From Reyranella sp. (GTDB lineage Bacteria; Pseudomonadota; Alphaproteobacteria; Reyranellales; Reyranellaceae), in NCBI GenBank assembly GCA_016780605.1, contig JADHLS010000189.1:1-8532 (forward strand): DNA of 8,532 nt, written 5' to 3'. Under the pieces are notes generated by a model. That model did no database searches, was not told where the DNA came from, and worked only from the letters and a program-made list of their open reading frames with translations. The translations under genes were made by a program, and so were the position numbers. Shown piece by piece: positions 1 through 5,663 of this stretch. The stretch's first letter is position 1. Every line of letters begins with the position of its first letter.

Positions 1-456
1 GTCAGCGCCCTCACGGCCGATCTGCCGCTGGCGACGCGGCCGGACGGCCTGCCCAGCACCTTCGTGCCCGGCCGCAACCTCGTCTTCCTCACCTTCGCCG
101 CCATCGTCGCCTATCAGCGCGGGCTGAAGCATGTCGTGGCCGGCGTCTGCGAGACCGATTTCTCGGGCTATCCCGATTGCCGCGACGACACGGTCAAGGC
201 GCTGCAGGTCGCCATCAACCTCGGCATGGAGGCACGGCTGGTGCTCGAGACGCCGCTGATGTGGATCGACAAGGCCGAGACCTGGCGGCTGGCGGAGCAG
301 CTCGGCGGCCCGAAGCTGATCGACCTCATCGTCGAGGAGACCCACACCTGCTATCTCGGCGATCGCGAGCATCGCCACGACTGGGGTGTCGGCTGCGGCA
401 GCTGCGATGCCTGCCGGTTGCGCGCTAACGGCTGGTCGCGCTTTCGCTCGGCCTGA
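1..456 (+). CDS. queC: 7-cyano-7-deazaguanine synthase QueC, 5'-truncated by window edge
   Basis: QueC converts 7-carboxy-7-deazaguanine, ammonia and ATP to preQ0 in the cytoplasm, a step in queuosine (tRNA wobble base) synthesis. The frame is open from base 1 and ends at TGA 454-456, giving 151 visible codons. The family is about 230 residues long, so roughly 80 N-terminal residues, including the ATP-binding SGGxDS loop, lie outside the window. Seen directly: the family motif [10 protein letters not shown] (from base 64), the segment [11 protein letters not shown], and the C-terminal zinc site, with one Cys at 349-351 (THTCYLGD) followed by the GCGSCDAC cluster whose three Cys codons are at 394, 403 and 412. 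All four zinc ligands are present, so the visible part looks intact. A GTG at 64 lies inside the conserved motif and is not the start. Its last 32 bp overlap the convergent amidase gene. Confidence 0.95.
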   Translation, partial: VSALTADLPLATRPDGLPSTFVPGRNLVFLTFAAIVAYQRGLKHVVAGVCETDFSGYPDCRDDTVKALQVAINLGMEARLVLETPLMWIDKAETWRLAEQLGGPKLIDLIVEETHTCYLGDREHRHDWGVGCGSCDACRLRANGWSRFRSA

Positions 457-1642
457 TCGCGCCTTCGAGCTCGACGGCCAGCGCCAGCAGGTCGAGGTCA
501 CTGCCCGGCGGGCCGATCAGGGACAATCCGACCGGCGCGCCATCGACCGTCGCCGCGGGCATGCTAATCTGCGGCAGACCGCTCAGTCCGGAGATGCAGG
601 TCATGCGCTGCGCGCGCTGGCGAAACGCTTCGACGGCCTCGCCGGTCGCCGTGCGCAGCGGCGCCGGGCCGGGCGCGGTCGGCAGGCAGATGACGCCGTC
701 ATTGCCGACGATGTCGCGCAGCCGCTGGCCGATACGGGCGCGGGCGTCGCGTTCGGCACTGAGGTCGCGGCCCGACACCTCGCGGGCAAAGGCGAAGCGC
801 TCGGCGATCGCCGGTCCGAAGACCGGCTTGGCCTGCTCGATCCAGGCGCCGTTGACCGCCCAGGTCTCGACCGCTGACAGCAGCCGGAACTGGATGCGCC
901 ATTTCTCGAGCCCGTCCGGTGCGATCCGTATCGGCGTCGTGTTGCCGAGGCGCCGGGCGAGGGCAGCGAAGCCGGGGGCGAGCCGGTCGAGCGTGGTGGA
1001 ATCGGCCTCGCCGTCGGCGTCGAGGCTGCGCATCAGGCGGCGCAGCGGCGGGCGGGTCTTGGCGGGCGGCAGCAACAGCTCGCCGACCGCTGCAAACAAG
1101 GCGGCATCGCGCGCGAACCAGCCCAGCACGTCGAGGCTCGGCATGAAGGGCACGACGCCGTCGAGCGACAGGAGGCCGTGCGTGGTGCGGATGCCGTAAA
1201 GGCCACAGTAGCTCGCGGGAATGCGGACCGAGCCGCCGGAATCCGTTCCTAGAGCGAAATCGCACAGGCCGGCCGAGACCGCCGATGCCGAGCCGCTCGA
1301 CGAGCCGCCGGGCACGCGGTCGGGGGCGGCGGCATTGACGGGCGTGCCGTAGTGGAAGTTGTCGCCGTTCAGGCTGTAGGCCAACTCGTCGCTGATCGTC
1401 TTGCCGATCATGGTGGCGCCGGCGGCAAGCAACGTCGTCACGCAGGGCGCAGTGGCGGTTGCCGGAGCATGCGTCTCCAGCCAGCGGGGATTGCCGCATC
1501 CGGTAACGTGGCCTTCGATATCGATGAAGTCCTTCACGGCGAAGGTACGGCCGGAGAGCAGGCCCGTTGCGGCGCCCTGAAGGCCGAAGCGGCCGTGCGG
1601 ACAGAAAGCGCCGGCAGTGTCCTTGAAGTCGGCAATCCTCAT
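425..1642 (-). CDS. Amidase-signature hydrolase, AMI1 / indole-3-acetamide hydrolase-like
   Basis: This is a 405-residue amidase-signature enzyme, which hydrolyses a carboxamide to acid plus ammonia through a Ser-cisSer-Lys triad. Visible residues: Lys37 in [12 protein letters not shown], the Gly/Ser run [10 protein letters not shown] with the cis-Ser among S114-S116, and the nucleophile S138 in [16 protein letters not shown]. The C-terminal family motif [13 protein letters not shown] with PVGLSLIG is also present. From memory, the N-terminal half ([18 protein letters not shown]) closely resembles plant AMI1, which turns indole-3-acetamide into auxin; the substrate here is not proven. No signal peptide is seen, so it is cytoplasmic. 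The ATG at 1640-1642 is chosen because it overlaps the upstream stop as ATGA and has GAGG (1650-1653) seven bases before it. The frame stays open further upstream, but that part lies inside the Rieske gene. It is the last gene of the operon and its 3' end overlaps queC. Family confidence is high, substrate confidence low. Confidence 0.92.
   Translation of the reverse strand: MRIADFKDTAGAFCPHGRFGLQGAATGLLSGRTFAVKDFIDIEGHVTGCGNPRWLETHAPATATAPCVTTLLAAGATMIGKTISDELAYSLNGDNFHYGTPVNAAAPDRVPGGSSSGSASAVSAGLCDFALGTDSGGSVRIPASYCGLYGIRTTHGLLSLDGVVPFMPSLDVLGWFARDAALFAAVGELLLPPAKTRPPLRRLMRSLDADGEADSTTLDRLAPGFAALARRLGNTTPIRIAPDGLEKWRIQFRLLSAVETWAVNGAWIEQAKPVFGPAIAERFAFAREVSGRDLSAERDARARIGQRLRDIVGNDGVICLPTAPGPAPLRTATGEAVEAFRQRAQRMTCISGLSGLPQISMPAATVDGAPVGLSLIGPPGSDLDLLALAVELEGAIRPSESATSR
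432..473. repeat. Imperfect 21-bp tandem duplication at the queC/amidase convergent overlap
   Basis: CTGGTCGCGCTTTCG (432-446) is followed 21 bases later by CTGATCGCGCCTTCG (453-467), with 13 of 15 bases identical. It covers the end of queC and the last codons of the amidase. A 21-bp period preserves both frames. Confidence 0.4.
1639..1642 (-). other. ATGA stop/start overlap between Rieske oxygenase and amidase genes
   Basis: The TGA of the oxygenase gene (1639-1641) and the ATG of the amidase gene (1640-1642) share bases, the classic arrangement for translational coupling. It supports one mRNA and probably related functions for the two enzymes. Confidence 0.9.
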
Positions 1643-2913
1643 TCTGCGGCCTCGGCGACGCTCGCCATCGCATAGCCGCGCCGCTCCGCCTCGGCGCGAT
1701 AGCGCACGGCGAGCCAACGATTGAAGTCGCTCAACGTCTCCTCCAGATAACTGAAGCGTCCGCGTGGGGCAAAACGCGAGAACTTGGCGCGCTGCATGGC
1801 GAGGTTCACCGTCGTGTCCTGCTCGCCAAGCTGGCGCGAGCCTTCCATCATGCGCTTGGTGCGTTCGTGGAAGTCGGGCAGGGCGACCGTGCTTTTGGGC
1901 ATGCACCAACCGCCTGCCGTGAACAATCCGCCGCCGACCTTCAGGTCGGTCGGTCCCTGCGGAAAGACCAGCCCGTAGCACAGCATGTCGGGCATGAAGA
2001 TGATGTTCATGTTGGGCGGCACCATGCCGAAGCCGACGCGATTGCGCTGCTTCTCGCTCAAGCCCTCGATGATGGGGAACAGCGCCGGTGCCGCCCAGCC
2101 GTTCTCGGTCAGGCTGCCGTCGCGCTCGAGGAACGGCACGTAGCGCACGATCACGTTGTCGTCGGGTCCGCGCCAGGGATCGAACTCCACGCCGGTCGAT
2201 GGCGCGAAGTCGTGGATGATCGGGTGCACGAACTGGGTGTGGTAGGGCTCGATGTAGTTCTCGAGCAGCATTTTCCAGTTCCACGGCACCGGCTCGGCCG
2301 TCACCTCCGGCGCGATCGTCACCATGTTGTCGAGGTCGTAGCCCGCCATGTACGGCTCGAGCTTGGCGAGCGTCGGCGCGAGCGGCCGCGCCGCCGGATC
2401 GAAGTGCACGAAGATGAAGCCATGCCACAGCTCGACCTTGAGCTGCGGCAGGGCCGCTTCGCGCTTCAGTGTGTCGAGGCTTGCCGTCTGGCCCATGTGC
2501 GGCGCACCGATGAACTCGCCGCCCAGGCCATAGGTCCAGCGGTGATAGGGGCAAGTGAAGGTCCGGGTATTGCCCTGGCACTCTTCCTTGAGCGTGTGGC
2601 CGCGATGGCGACAGAGCGCCGACAGGGCGCGGATCTCGCCGTCGTCGCCGCGCACCACCAGGATCGGCTCATCGGCCAGGGTCAGTGCCAGATAGTCGCC
2701 CGGATCGGGGATCTGCTGGACACGGCCGACGCACAGCCAGGAACGCATGTAGACCGCCGCCATCTCGAACTCATGGAAGGCGGCCGACATATAGGCCTGG
2801 GGCGGCAGGACGCGGGCGCTCTCAACCGGTCTGTCGGATGCGTCGAGGCCGTCGAGAACGGCCGCGACGTCCGGATGCAATGGCTGTGCAGGGTGTTTGG
2901 AGGTGGCTGACAT
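1639..2913 (-). CDS. Rieske non-heme iron oxygenase, alpha subunit
   Basis: A 424-residue oxygenase large subunit; the family inserts oxygen from O2 using electrons from a separate reductase or ferredoxin. The Rieske domain spans about residues 58-165, with the [2Fe-2S] ligands C101-R-H103, 17 residues, then C121-P-Y-H124. The catalytic domain spans about 190-410, with mononuclear iron ligands H225 and H230 in ENYIEPYHTQFVH and the likely third ligand D366 in GEQDTTV. The residue between the Rieske and iron sites, Asp in naphthalene dioxygenase, is Glu222 here. Other family marks are QRAKFS and RGRFSYLEE near the C terminus. The ATG at 2911-2913 has GGGGAG (2921-2926) seven bases upstream. 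It is translationally coupled to the amidase by a 4-bp overlap. No beta subunit or reductase gene adjoins it, consistent with an alpha-only trimer that borrows its electron donor. The substrate is unknown; carnitine/betaine-type and aromatic-ring oxygenases are both possible. Confidence 0.95.
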   Translation of the reverse strand: MSATSKHPAQPLHPDVAAVLDGLDASDRPVESARVLPPQAYMSAAFHEFEMAAVYMRSWLCVGRVQQIPDPGDYLALTLADEPILVVRGDDGEIRALSALCRHRGHTLKEECQGNTRTFTCPYHRWTYGLGGEFIGAPHMGQTASLDTLKREAALPQLKVELWHGFIFVHFDPAARPLAPTLAKLEPYMAGYDLDNMVTIAPEVTAEPVPWNWKMLLENYIEPYHTQFVHPIIHDFAPSTGVEFDPWRGPDDNVIVRYVPFLERDGSLTENGWAAPALFPIIEGLSEKQRNRVGFGMVPPNMNIIFMPDMLCYGLVFPQGPTDLKVGGGLFTAGGWCMPKSTVALPDFHERTKRMMEGSRQLGEQDTTVNLAMQRAKFSRFAPRGRFSYLEETLSDFNRWLAVRYRAEAERRGYAMASVAEAAE

Positions 2914-2938
2914 GGCGCTGCTCCCCGATGGGTCAACG

Positions 2939-2952
2939 GACCGGTGCCGGTC
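2939..2952. promoter_or_regulatory. 14-bp perfect inverted repeat, possible operator upstream of the Rieske operon
   Basis: GACCGG-TG-CCGGTC is a perfect palindrome with 6-bp arms, 25 bp upstream of the oxygenase start codon. It sits where a repressor or activator could act on the leftward operon. No regulator gene is in the window. GC-rich DNA produces such palindromes by chance, so this is only a candidate. Confidence 0.3.
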
Positions 2953-2984
2953 ACCGCAGCATCAACCGTGCCACCATCCGGCCC

Positions 2985-3012
2985 CTTGAAACGCCGCGGG
3001 CCGCGCCCAAAT
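2985..3012 (+). promoter_or_regulatory. Sigma-32 (RpoH)-type heat-shock promoter for the htpG leader
   Basis: The -35 element CTTGAAA (2985-2991) is an exact match to the heat-shock consensus. Thirteen bases later comes GCCCAAAT (3005-3012), which fits CCCCATNT at all informative positions but two. Both spacing and orientation suit RpoH. The predicted transcript starts near 3019, giving a leader of about 260 nt before htpG, a known RpoH regulon member in many proteobacteria. The elements are seen directly; activity is inferred. Confidence 0.6.
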
Positions 3013-3081
3013 CCTGCGCTGCGGTGCGCCACTTTTCGGGCCCGCGCATTTGTCTCGGCATGTTGCTCCACGGAGGACGTG

Positions 3082-3249
3082 ATGATGCAAATCGGCGAAA
3101 TCCCGCCCGTTCCGGCCGTCCCGAACGGCCTGCCGGCCGATGCCGGCTTTGAAACCAGGCCCCGGCCGACCCCGTCCGACGATGAAGACCGCGAGGTCTT
3201 CGTATCGCCGCCAGCGGCGCCTTGGCCGCGGGTCTTCCCGGGGCTATAG
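3082..3249 (+). CDS. Small proline-rich hypothetical protein, 55 aa, in the htpG leader
   Basis: I do not recognise this protein. The frame starts at one of two consecutive ATGs (3082 or 3085) preceded by a strong Shine-Dalgarno GGAGG (3072-3076) at 5 or 8 bases, better than the site of htpG itself. It ends at TAG 3247-3249, 32 bp before htpG. The product starts MMQIGEIPPVPAVPNGLPAD, continues with an acidic PSDDEDREVF stretch, and ends in an aromatic/proline tail, PWPRVFPGL. It has no membrane segment, signal peptide or cysteine and looks disordered. About three quarters of its third codon positions are G or C, compatible with real coding here. It lies downstream of the candidate heat-shock promoter and so would be co-transcribed with htpG. 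It could be a small stress protein or a leader ORF whose translation affects htpG. The same frame is open back to about 2944, but the good ribosome binding site argues for 3082/3085. Confidence 0.5.
   Translation: MMQIGEIPPVPAVPNGLPADAGFETRPRPTPSDDEDREVFVSPPAAPWPRVFPGL
3180..3207 (+). other. RNA hairpin with GCGA tetraloop in the htpG leader
   Basis: GAAGACC (3184-3190) and GGTCTTC (3195-3201) form a perfect 7-bp stem closed by GCGA, a GNRA-type loop. Outside it, CGAT (3180-3183) can pair with ATCG (3204-3207) across a 2-nt bulge, giving 11 bp in total. It lies inside the small ORF and is not followed by a T-run, so it is not a typical terminator. It may be a structural part of the leader. 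Confidence 0.45.
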
Positions 3250-3277
3250 GCGGGGTCCGGAAGAAATGAACGGGGAC
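3232..3277 (+). promoter_or_regulatory. Possible helix sequestering the htpG ribosome binding site
   Basis: GTC-TT-CCCG (3232-3240) is complementary to CGGGGAC (3271-3277) over 7 bp with a bulged TT. The right arm is the only purine-rich ribosome binding sequence just upstream of the htpG ATG (3282). The left arm is in the last codons of the small ORF, so ribosomes finishing that ORF would open the helix. Melting on heating (RNA thermometer) or coupling to upstream translation are both conceivable. It is not a recognisable ROSE or fourU element. Confidence 0.3.
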
Positions 3278-3281
3278 AAGA

Positions 3282-5147
3282 ATGAACGGTGACGGGGGCG
3301 CGCAAAGCCATCAGTTCCAGGCCGAGGTGGCCGAGCTTCTGAACTTGATGGTTCACTCGGTCTATTCCGAGACCGATGTCTTTCTGCGCGAGCTCGTCTC
3401 CAACGCTTCCGATGCGCTCGACAAGGTGCGCTATGAGGCGATCGCCCGGCCCGAGCTGCTGGCGGGCGACGAAAAGCTTGCCATCCGCATCAAGCCCGAT
3501 GCCGTGGCCAAGACCCTCACCATCGCCGACAATGGCATCGGCATGGACCGCCAGGAGCTTCTGGACAATCTCGGCACGGTCGCGCGGTCGGGCACCAAAG
3601 CCTTCTTGAAGGGCCTGAAGGACGCCAAGGAAGGGCTCGGCCTGATCGGGCAGTTTGGCGTCGGCTTCTATTCCGCCTTCATGGTCGCCGACCGCATCGA
3701 GGTCGTGAGCCGGCGTGCCGGCACCGCCGAGACCTGGGTCTGGACGTCGTCGGGTGGCGCCGGCTTCGAGCTCGCGCCGGCGACCGAGCAGCAGGCCAAG
3801 CGCGTGGCGCGCGGCACCGAGATCGTCCTGCATCTGAAGGACGATGCGGCGCGCTACCTGCAGCCGTTCGAGCTGGAGCGGGTGATCCGCACCTATTCGG
3901 ATCACATCCTCTTTCCCATCGAGCTGATGGACGACAAGGGCGAGGCGCGGCAGATCAATGCCGCCAGCGCGCTGTGGCAGCGGGCGAAGTCGGAGCTGAA
4001 GCCCGAGGACTACACCCAGGCCTACCGCTCGATCGCCACGGCCTTCGACGAGCCCGCGCTCACGCTGCACTACAAGGTCGAGGGCCGGCAGGCCTATGCC
4101 GTGCTGCTGTTCGTGCCGACCATGCCGCCGTTCGACCTTGCCGATCCGGCGCGCCGGGGTCGCGTGAAGCTTTATGTACGGCGCGTCTACATCACCGACG
4201 ATGCCGAGCTGCTGCCGGCCTATCTGAGGTTCGTTCGCGGCGTCGTCGACAGCGAGGACCTGCCGCTCAACCTTTCGCGCGAGATGCTGCAGAACAATCC
4301 GCAGGTCGTGCAGATCCGCAATGGCCTCACCACGCGCGTGATCGGCGAGCTGGAGAGCTGCGCGGCCAAGGACAACGACGCCTGGCTGAAGATCTGGGGC
4401 GCGTTCGGCTCGGTCCTGAAGGAAGGGCTGTACGAGGACAACGAACGCCGCGGGCAGCTGCTGTCCCTGGCGCGTTTCACCACAACCAAGGGCGATGCCC
4501 TGCGGTCGCTGAAGGACTACGTCGCCGACCTCAAGCCCAACCAGACCGAGATCTACTATCTCGCCGGCGAGAGCGCCGAGCGCCTGAAGGCGAACCCCAA
4601 GCTCGAGGCGGCCCGCGCGCGCGGCATCGAGGTGCTGTTGCTCAGCGATCCGATCGACGCCTTCTGGACGGTCATGCCGCAGGAATTCGAGGGCAAGCCG
4701 TTGCGCTCGCTGAGCCAGGGCGACGTCGACTTCGGGCTGATCCCGCTCCTCGACGCCGACACGGACAAGGCCGAAGACAAGGCGGCGGCCGACGACGAGG
4801 CGGCGATCGTGAAGACGGTCAAGGAAGCGCTCGGCGACAAGGTGAGCGACGTGCGCGCCTCGCAACGACTGACCGAAAGCGCGGCCTGCCTCGTGGCGGC
4901 CGCCCAGGGTCGCGATCGCGAGCTCGAGCGGCTGCTCACCCGCTCCAATCGTGGCACCGGCGCCAAGCCGATCCTCGAGCTCAACATGCGGCATGAGCTG
5001 GTGAAAGCGGTGGCGGGTCGCGACGATGCGGCCGACATCGCCAACCTGCTGCTCGACCAGGCCCACATCCTCGACGGCGAGGCACCGCCCGATCCGGCGG
5101 CGTTCGCCAAGCGACTCAATGCCTTCTTGGTGCGTGGGCTGAAGTAG
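3282..5147 (+). CDS. htpG: Molecular chaperone HtpG (bacterial Hsp90)
   Basis: Cytoplasmic ATP-dependent chaperone of 621 residues, close to the 624 of E. coli HtpG. The N-terminal GHKL ATPase domain (about 10-230) shows the Mg/ATP helix [10 protein letters not shown] with catalytic Glu37 and Asn41, DNGIGM at 83-88, and the lid and glycine motif [10 protein letters not shown] at 122-131. The middle domain carries the conserved NLSREMLQ with Arg333, equivalent to the arginine that contacts ATP phosphate in E. coli (R336). The C-terminal dimerisation domain runs from about 505 to the end and lacks the eukaryotic MEEVD tail, as expected for bacteria. The ATG at 3282 has GGGGAC (3272-3277) at a usual distance. 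It is probably transcribed from the heat-shock promoter at 2985-3012 together with a small ORF. It ends 7 bp from the convergent CopC-like gene. The gene is complete, with no missing key residue. Confidence 0.98.
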   Translation: MNGDGGAQSHQFQAEVAELLNLMVHSVYSETDVFLRELVSNASDALDKVRYEAIARPELLAGDEKLAIRIKPDAVAKTLTIADNGIGMDRQELLDNLGTVARSGTKAFLKGLKDAKEGLGLIGQFGVGFYSAFMVADRIEVVSRRAGTAETWVWTSSGGAGFELAPATEQQAKRVARGTEIVLHLKDDAARYLQPFELERVIRTYSDHILFPIELMDDKGEARQINAASALWQRAKSELKPEDYTQAYRSIATAFDEPALTLHYKVEGRQAYAVLLFVPTMPPFDLADPARRGRVKLYVRRVYITDDAELLPAYLRFVRGVVDSEDLPLNLSREMLQNNPQVVQIRNGLTTRVIGELESCAAKDNDAWLKIWGAFGSVLKEGLYEDNERRGQLLSLARFTTTKGDALRSLKDYVADLKPNQTEIYYLAGESAERLKANPKLEAARARGIEVLLLSDPIDAFWTVMPQEFEGKPLRSLSQGDVDFGLIPLLDADTDKAEDKAAADDEAAIVKTVKEALGDKVSDVRASQRLTESAACLVAAAQGRDRELERLLTRSNRGTGAKPILELNMRHELVKAVAGRDDAADIANLLLDQAHILDGEAPPDPAAFAKRLNAFLVRGLK

Positions 5148-5168
5148 CGCCGCGTCAGGGCTGCTTCA
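5140..5168. terminator. Hairpin spanning the two convergent stop codons (htpG / CopC-like)
   Basis: TGAAGTAGC (5140-5148) pairs with GCTGCTTCA (5160-5168) over 9 bp with one T-G wobble and an 11-nt loop. It covers the htpG stop and the final codons and stop of the opposing gene. No T-run follows on either strand, so it is not a textbook intrinsic terminator. Its place at a 7-bp convergent junction suggests a shared transcription-end or mRNA-stabilising structure. Confidence 0.4.
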
Positions 5169-5520
5169 CCGTGAACGGGATGCCGCCCTCTTCCACCTTG
5201 GCGCCGTCGAGGGTGCGGACCACCCAGTGCATCGTGTAGGCGCCGGGCGGCAGGGTCGGGGCGCGGGCGAACAGCACGTTTGGCTCGGTTTGCAGCCGGG
5301 GCTGCAGGCGTTCGACGAGCTGGCCGTCGCGATAGATCGCAAGCCGCGACTGGATGTGATCGATCGGCCGGTCGAAGCGCACGTAGAACTCGCTGCTGGG
5401 CTCCCCGATCACCGCCTGCCCCTTGGGCTGCGAATCCATCACCCGGACGTCGTCTGCCCATGCCGGAACAGGCGCAAGAGCAGCCAAACCCATCAAAGCA
5501 ATACGCCGAGCGATCATCAT
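5155..5520 (-). CDS. Exported CopC-fold protein lacking canonical copper ligands
   Basis: A 121-residue protein with a Sec signal peptide (MMIARRIALMGLAALAPVPA, predicted cleavage after AWA, residue 22), so probably periplasmic. The mature part follows the CopC/YobA immunoglobulin-like pattern: SQPKGQAV, a YVRFDRPID strand around 46-54, then LPPGAYTMHWVVRTLDG at 90-106 and a final FTV strand. In copper-binding CopC the mature N-terminal residue is His and the late motif is DGH. Here they are Asp23 and D105-G106-A107, so the usual Cu(II) site is missing; His55 and His98 are the only histidines. The start at 5520 is chosen because it places the signal peptide first. The frame extends upstream to 5622, but that would bury the signal sequence; the ribosome binding site is weak. 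No CopD gene is nearby. Fold assignment is fairly confident; a copper role is doubtful. Confidence 0.75.
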   Translation of the reverse strand: MMIARRIALMGLAALAPVPAWADDVRVMDSQPKGQAVIGEPSSEFYVRFDRPIDHIQSRLAIYRDGQLVERLQPRLQTEPNVLFARAPTLPPGAYTMHWVVRTLDGAKVEEGGIPFTVKQP

Positions 5521-5650
5521 GGGCGATGATCCCACTAATGGGGGACGATGTGAACTCGCAGCCGCCGGGCGATCCCACTGCAGTCGGTTCGCATTGTCCA
5601 AAGTCATGGGCCGACGTACCACTTGTCGGCTAGGTTAGCGGGTTGCTGGC

Positions 5651-5659
5651 GAGGGGGAG
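5651..5659 (+). promoter_or_regulatory. Ribosome binding site that sets the GTG start of the sedolisin gene
   Basis: The purine run GAGGGGGAG lies 4 bases before GTG 5664-5666. It is the only strong Shine-Dalgarno near the beginning of this frame. The other possible start, TTG at 5643, has none, and the frame is closed by TAG at 5631. Confidence 0.7.
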
Positions 5660-5663
5660 TGGC

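Noticed and set aside
1643..2581. N-terminal extension of the amidase to 718 residues (start at 2581)
   Set aside because: The extra residues are an alternative-frame reading of the Rieske gene with no similarity to amidases. The internal ATG at 1642 with ATGA coupling and GAGG site gives a normal-length enzyme.
1867..2910. 347-codon plus-strand frame opposite the Rieske gene
   Set aside because: The product is His/Arg/Val-rich with no recognisable domain and mirrors the Rieske coding frame; it is a GC-driven shadow.
3250..3281. CIRCE or ROSE heat-shock element upstream of htpG
   Set aside because: No TTAGCACTC/GAGTGCTAA inverted repeat and no ROSE-type U-rich anti-Shine-Dalgarno motif could be found in the leader.
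2682..5066. Very long open frame on the minus strand opposite htpG and the leader (794 codons)
   Set aside because: It is antisense to a clear Hsp90, its predicted sequence is low-complexity and rich in Arg, Gly, Leu and Ala with no family motif, and it crosses the intergenic region. Long antisense frames are expected in high-GC DNA.
5528..5579. Direct repeat GATCCCACT at 5528-5536 and 5571-5579
   Set aside because: Nine bases repeated once in a short intergenic region, with no symmetry or further copies; too weak to call a binding site.
5521..5622. Upstream extension of the CopC-like protein to 155 residues
   Set aside because: It would place a signal peptide 34 residues inside the protein; the start at 5520 gives a normal Sec signal.
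5594..5622. Possible sigma-70 promoter for the sedolisin gene (TTGTCC, 17 bp, TACCAC)
   Set aside because: The -10 part matches only three of six consensus positions, and no better pair is visible in the 143-bp spacer.
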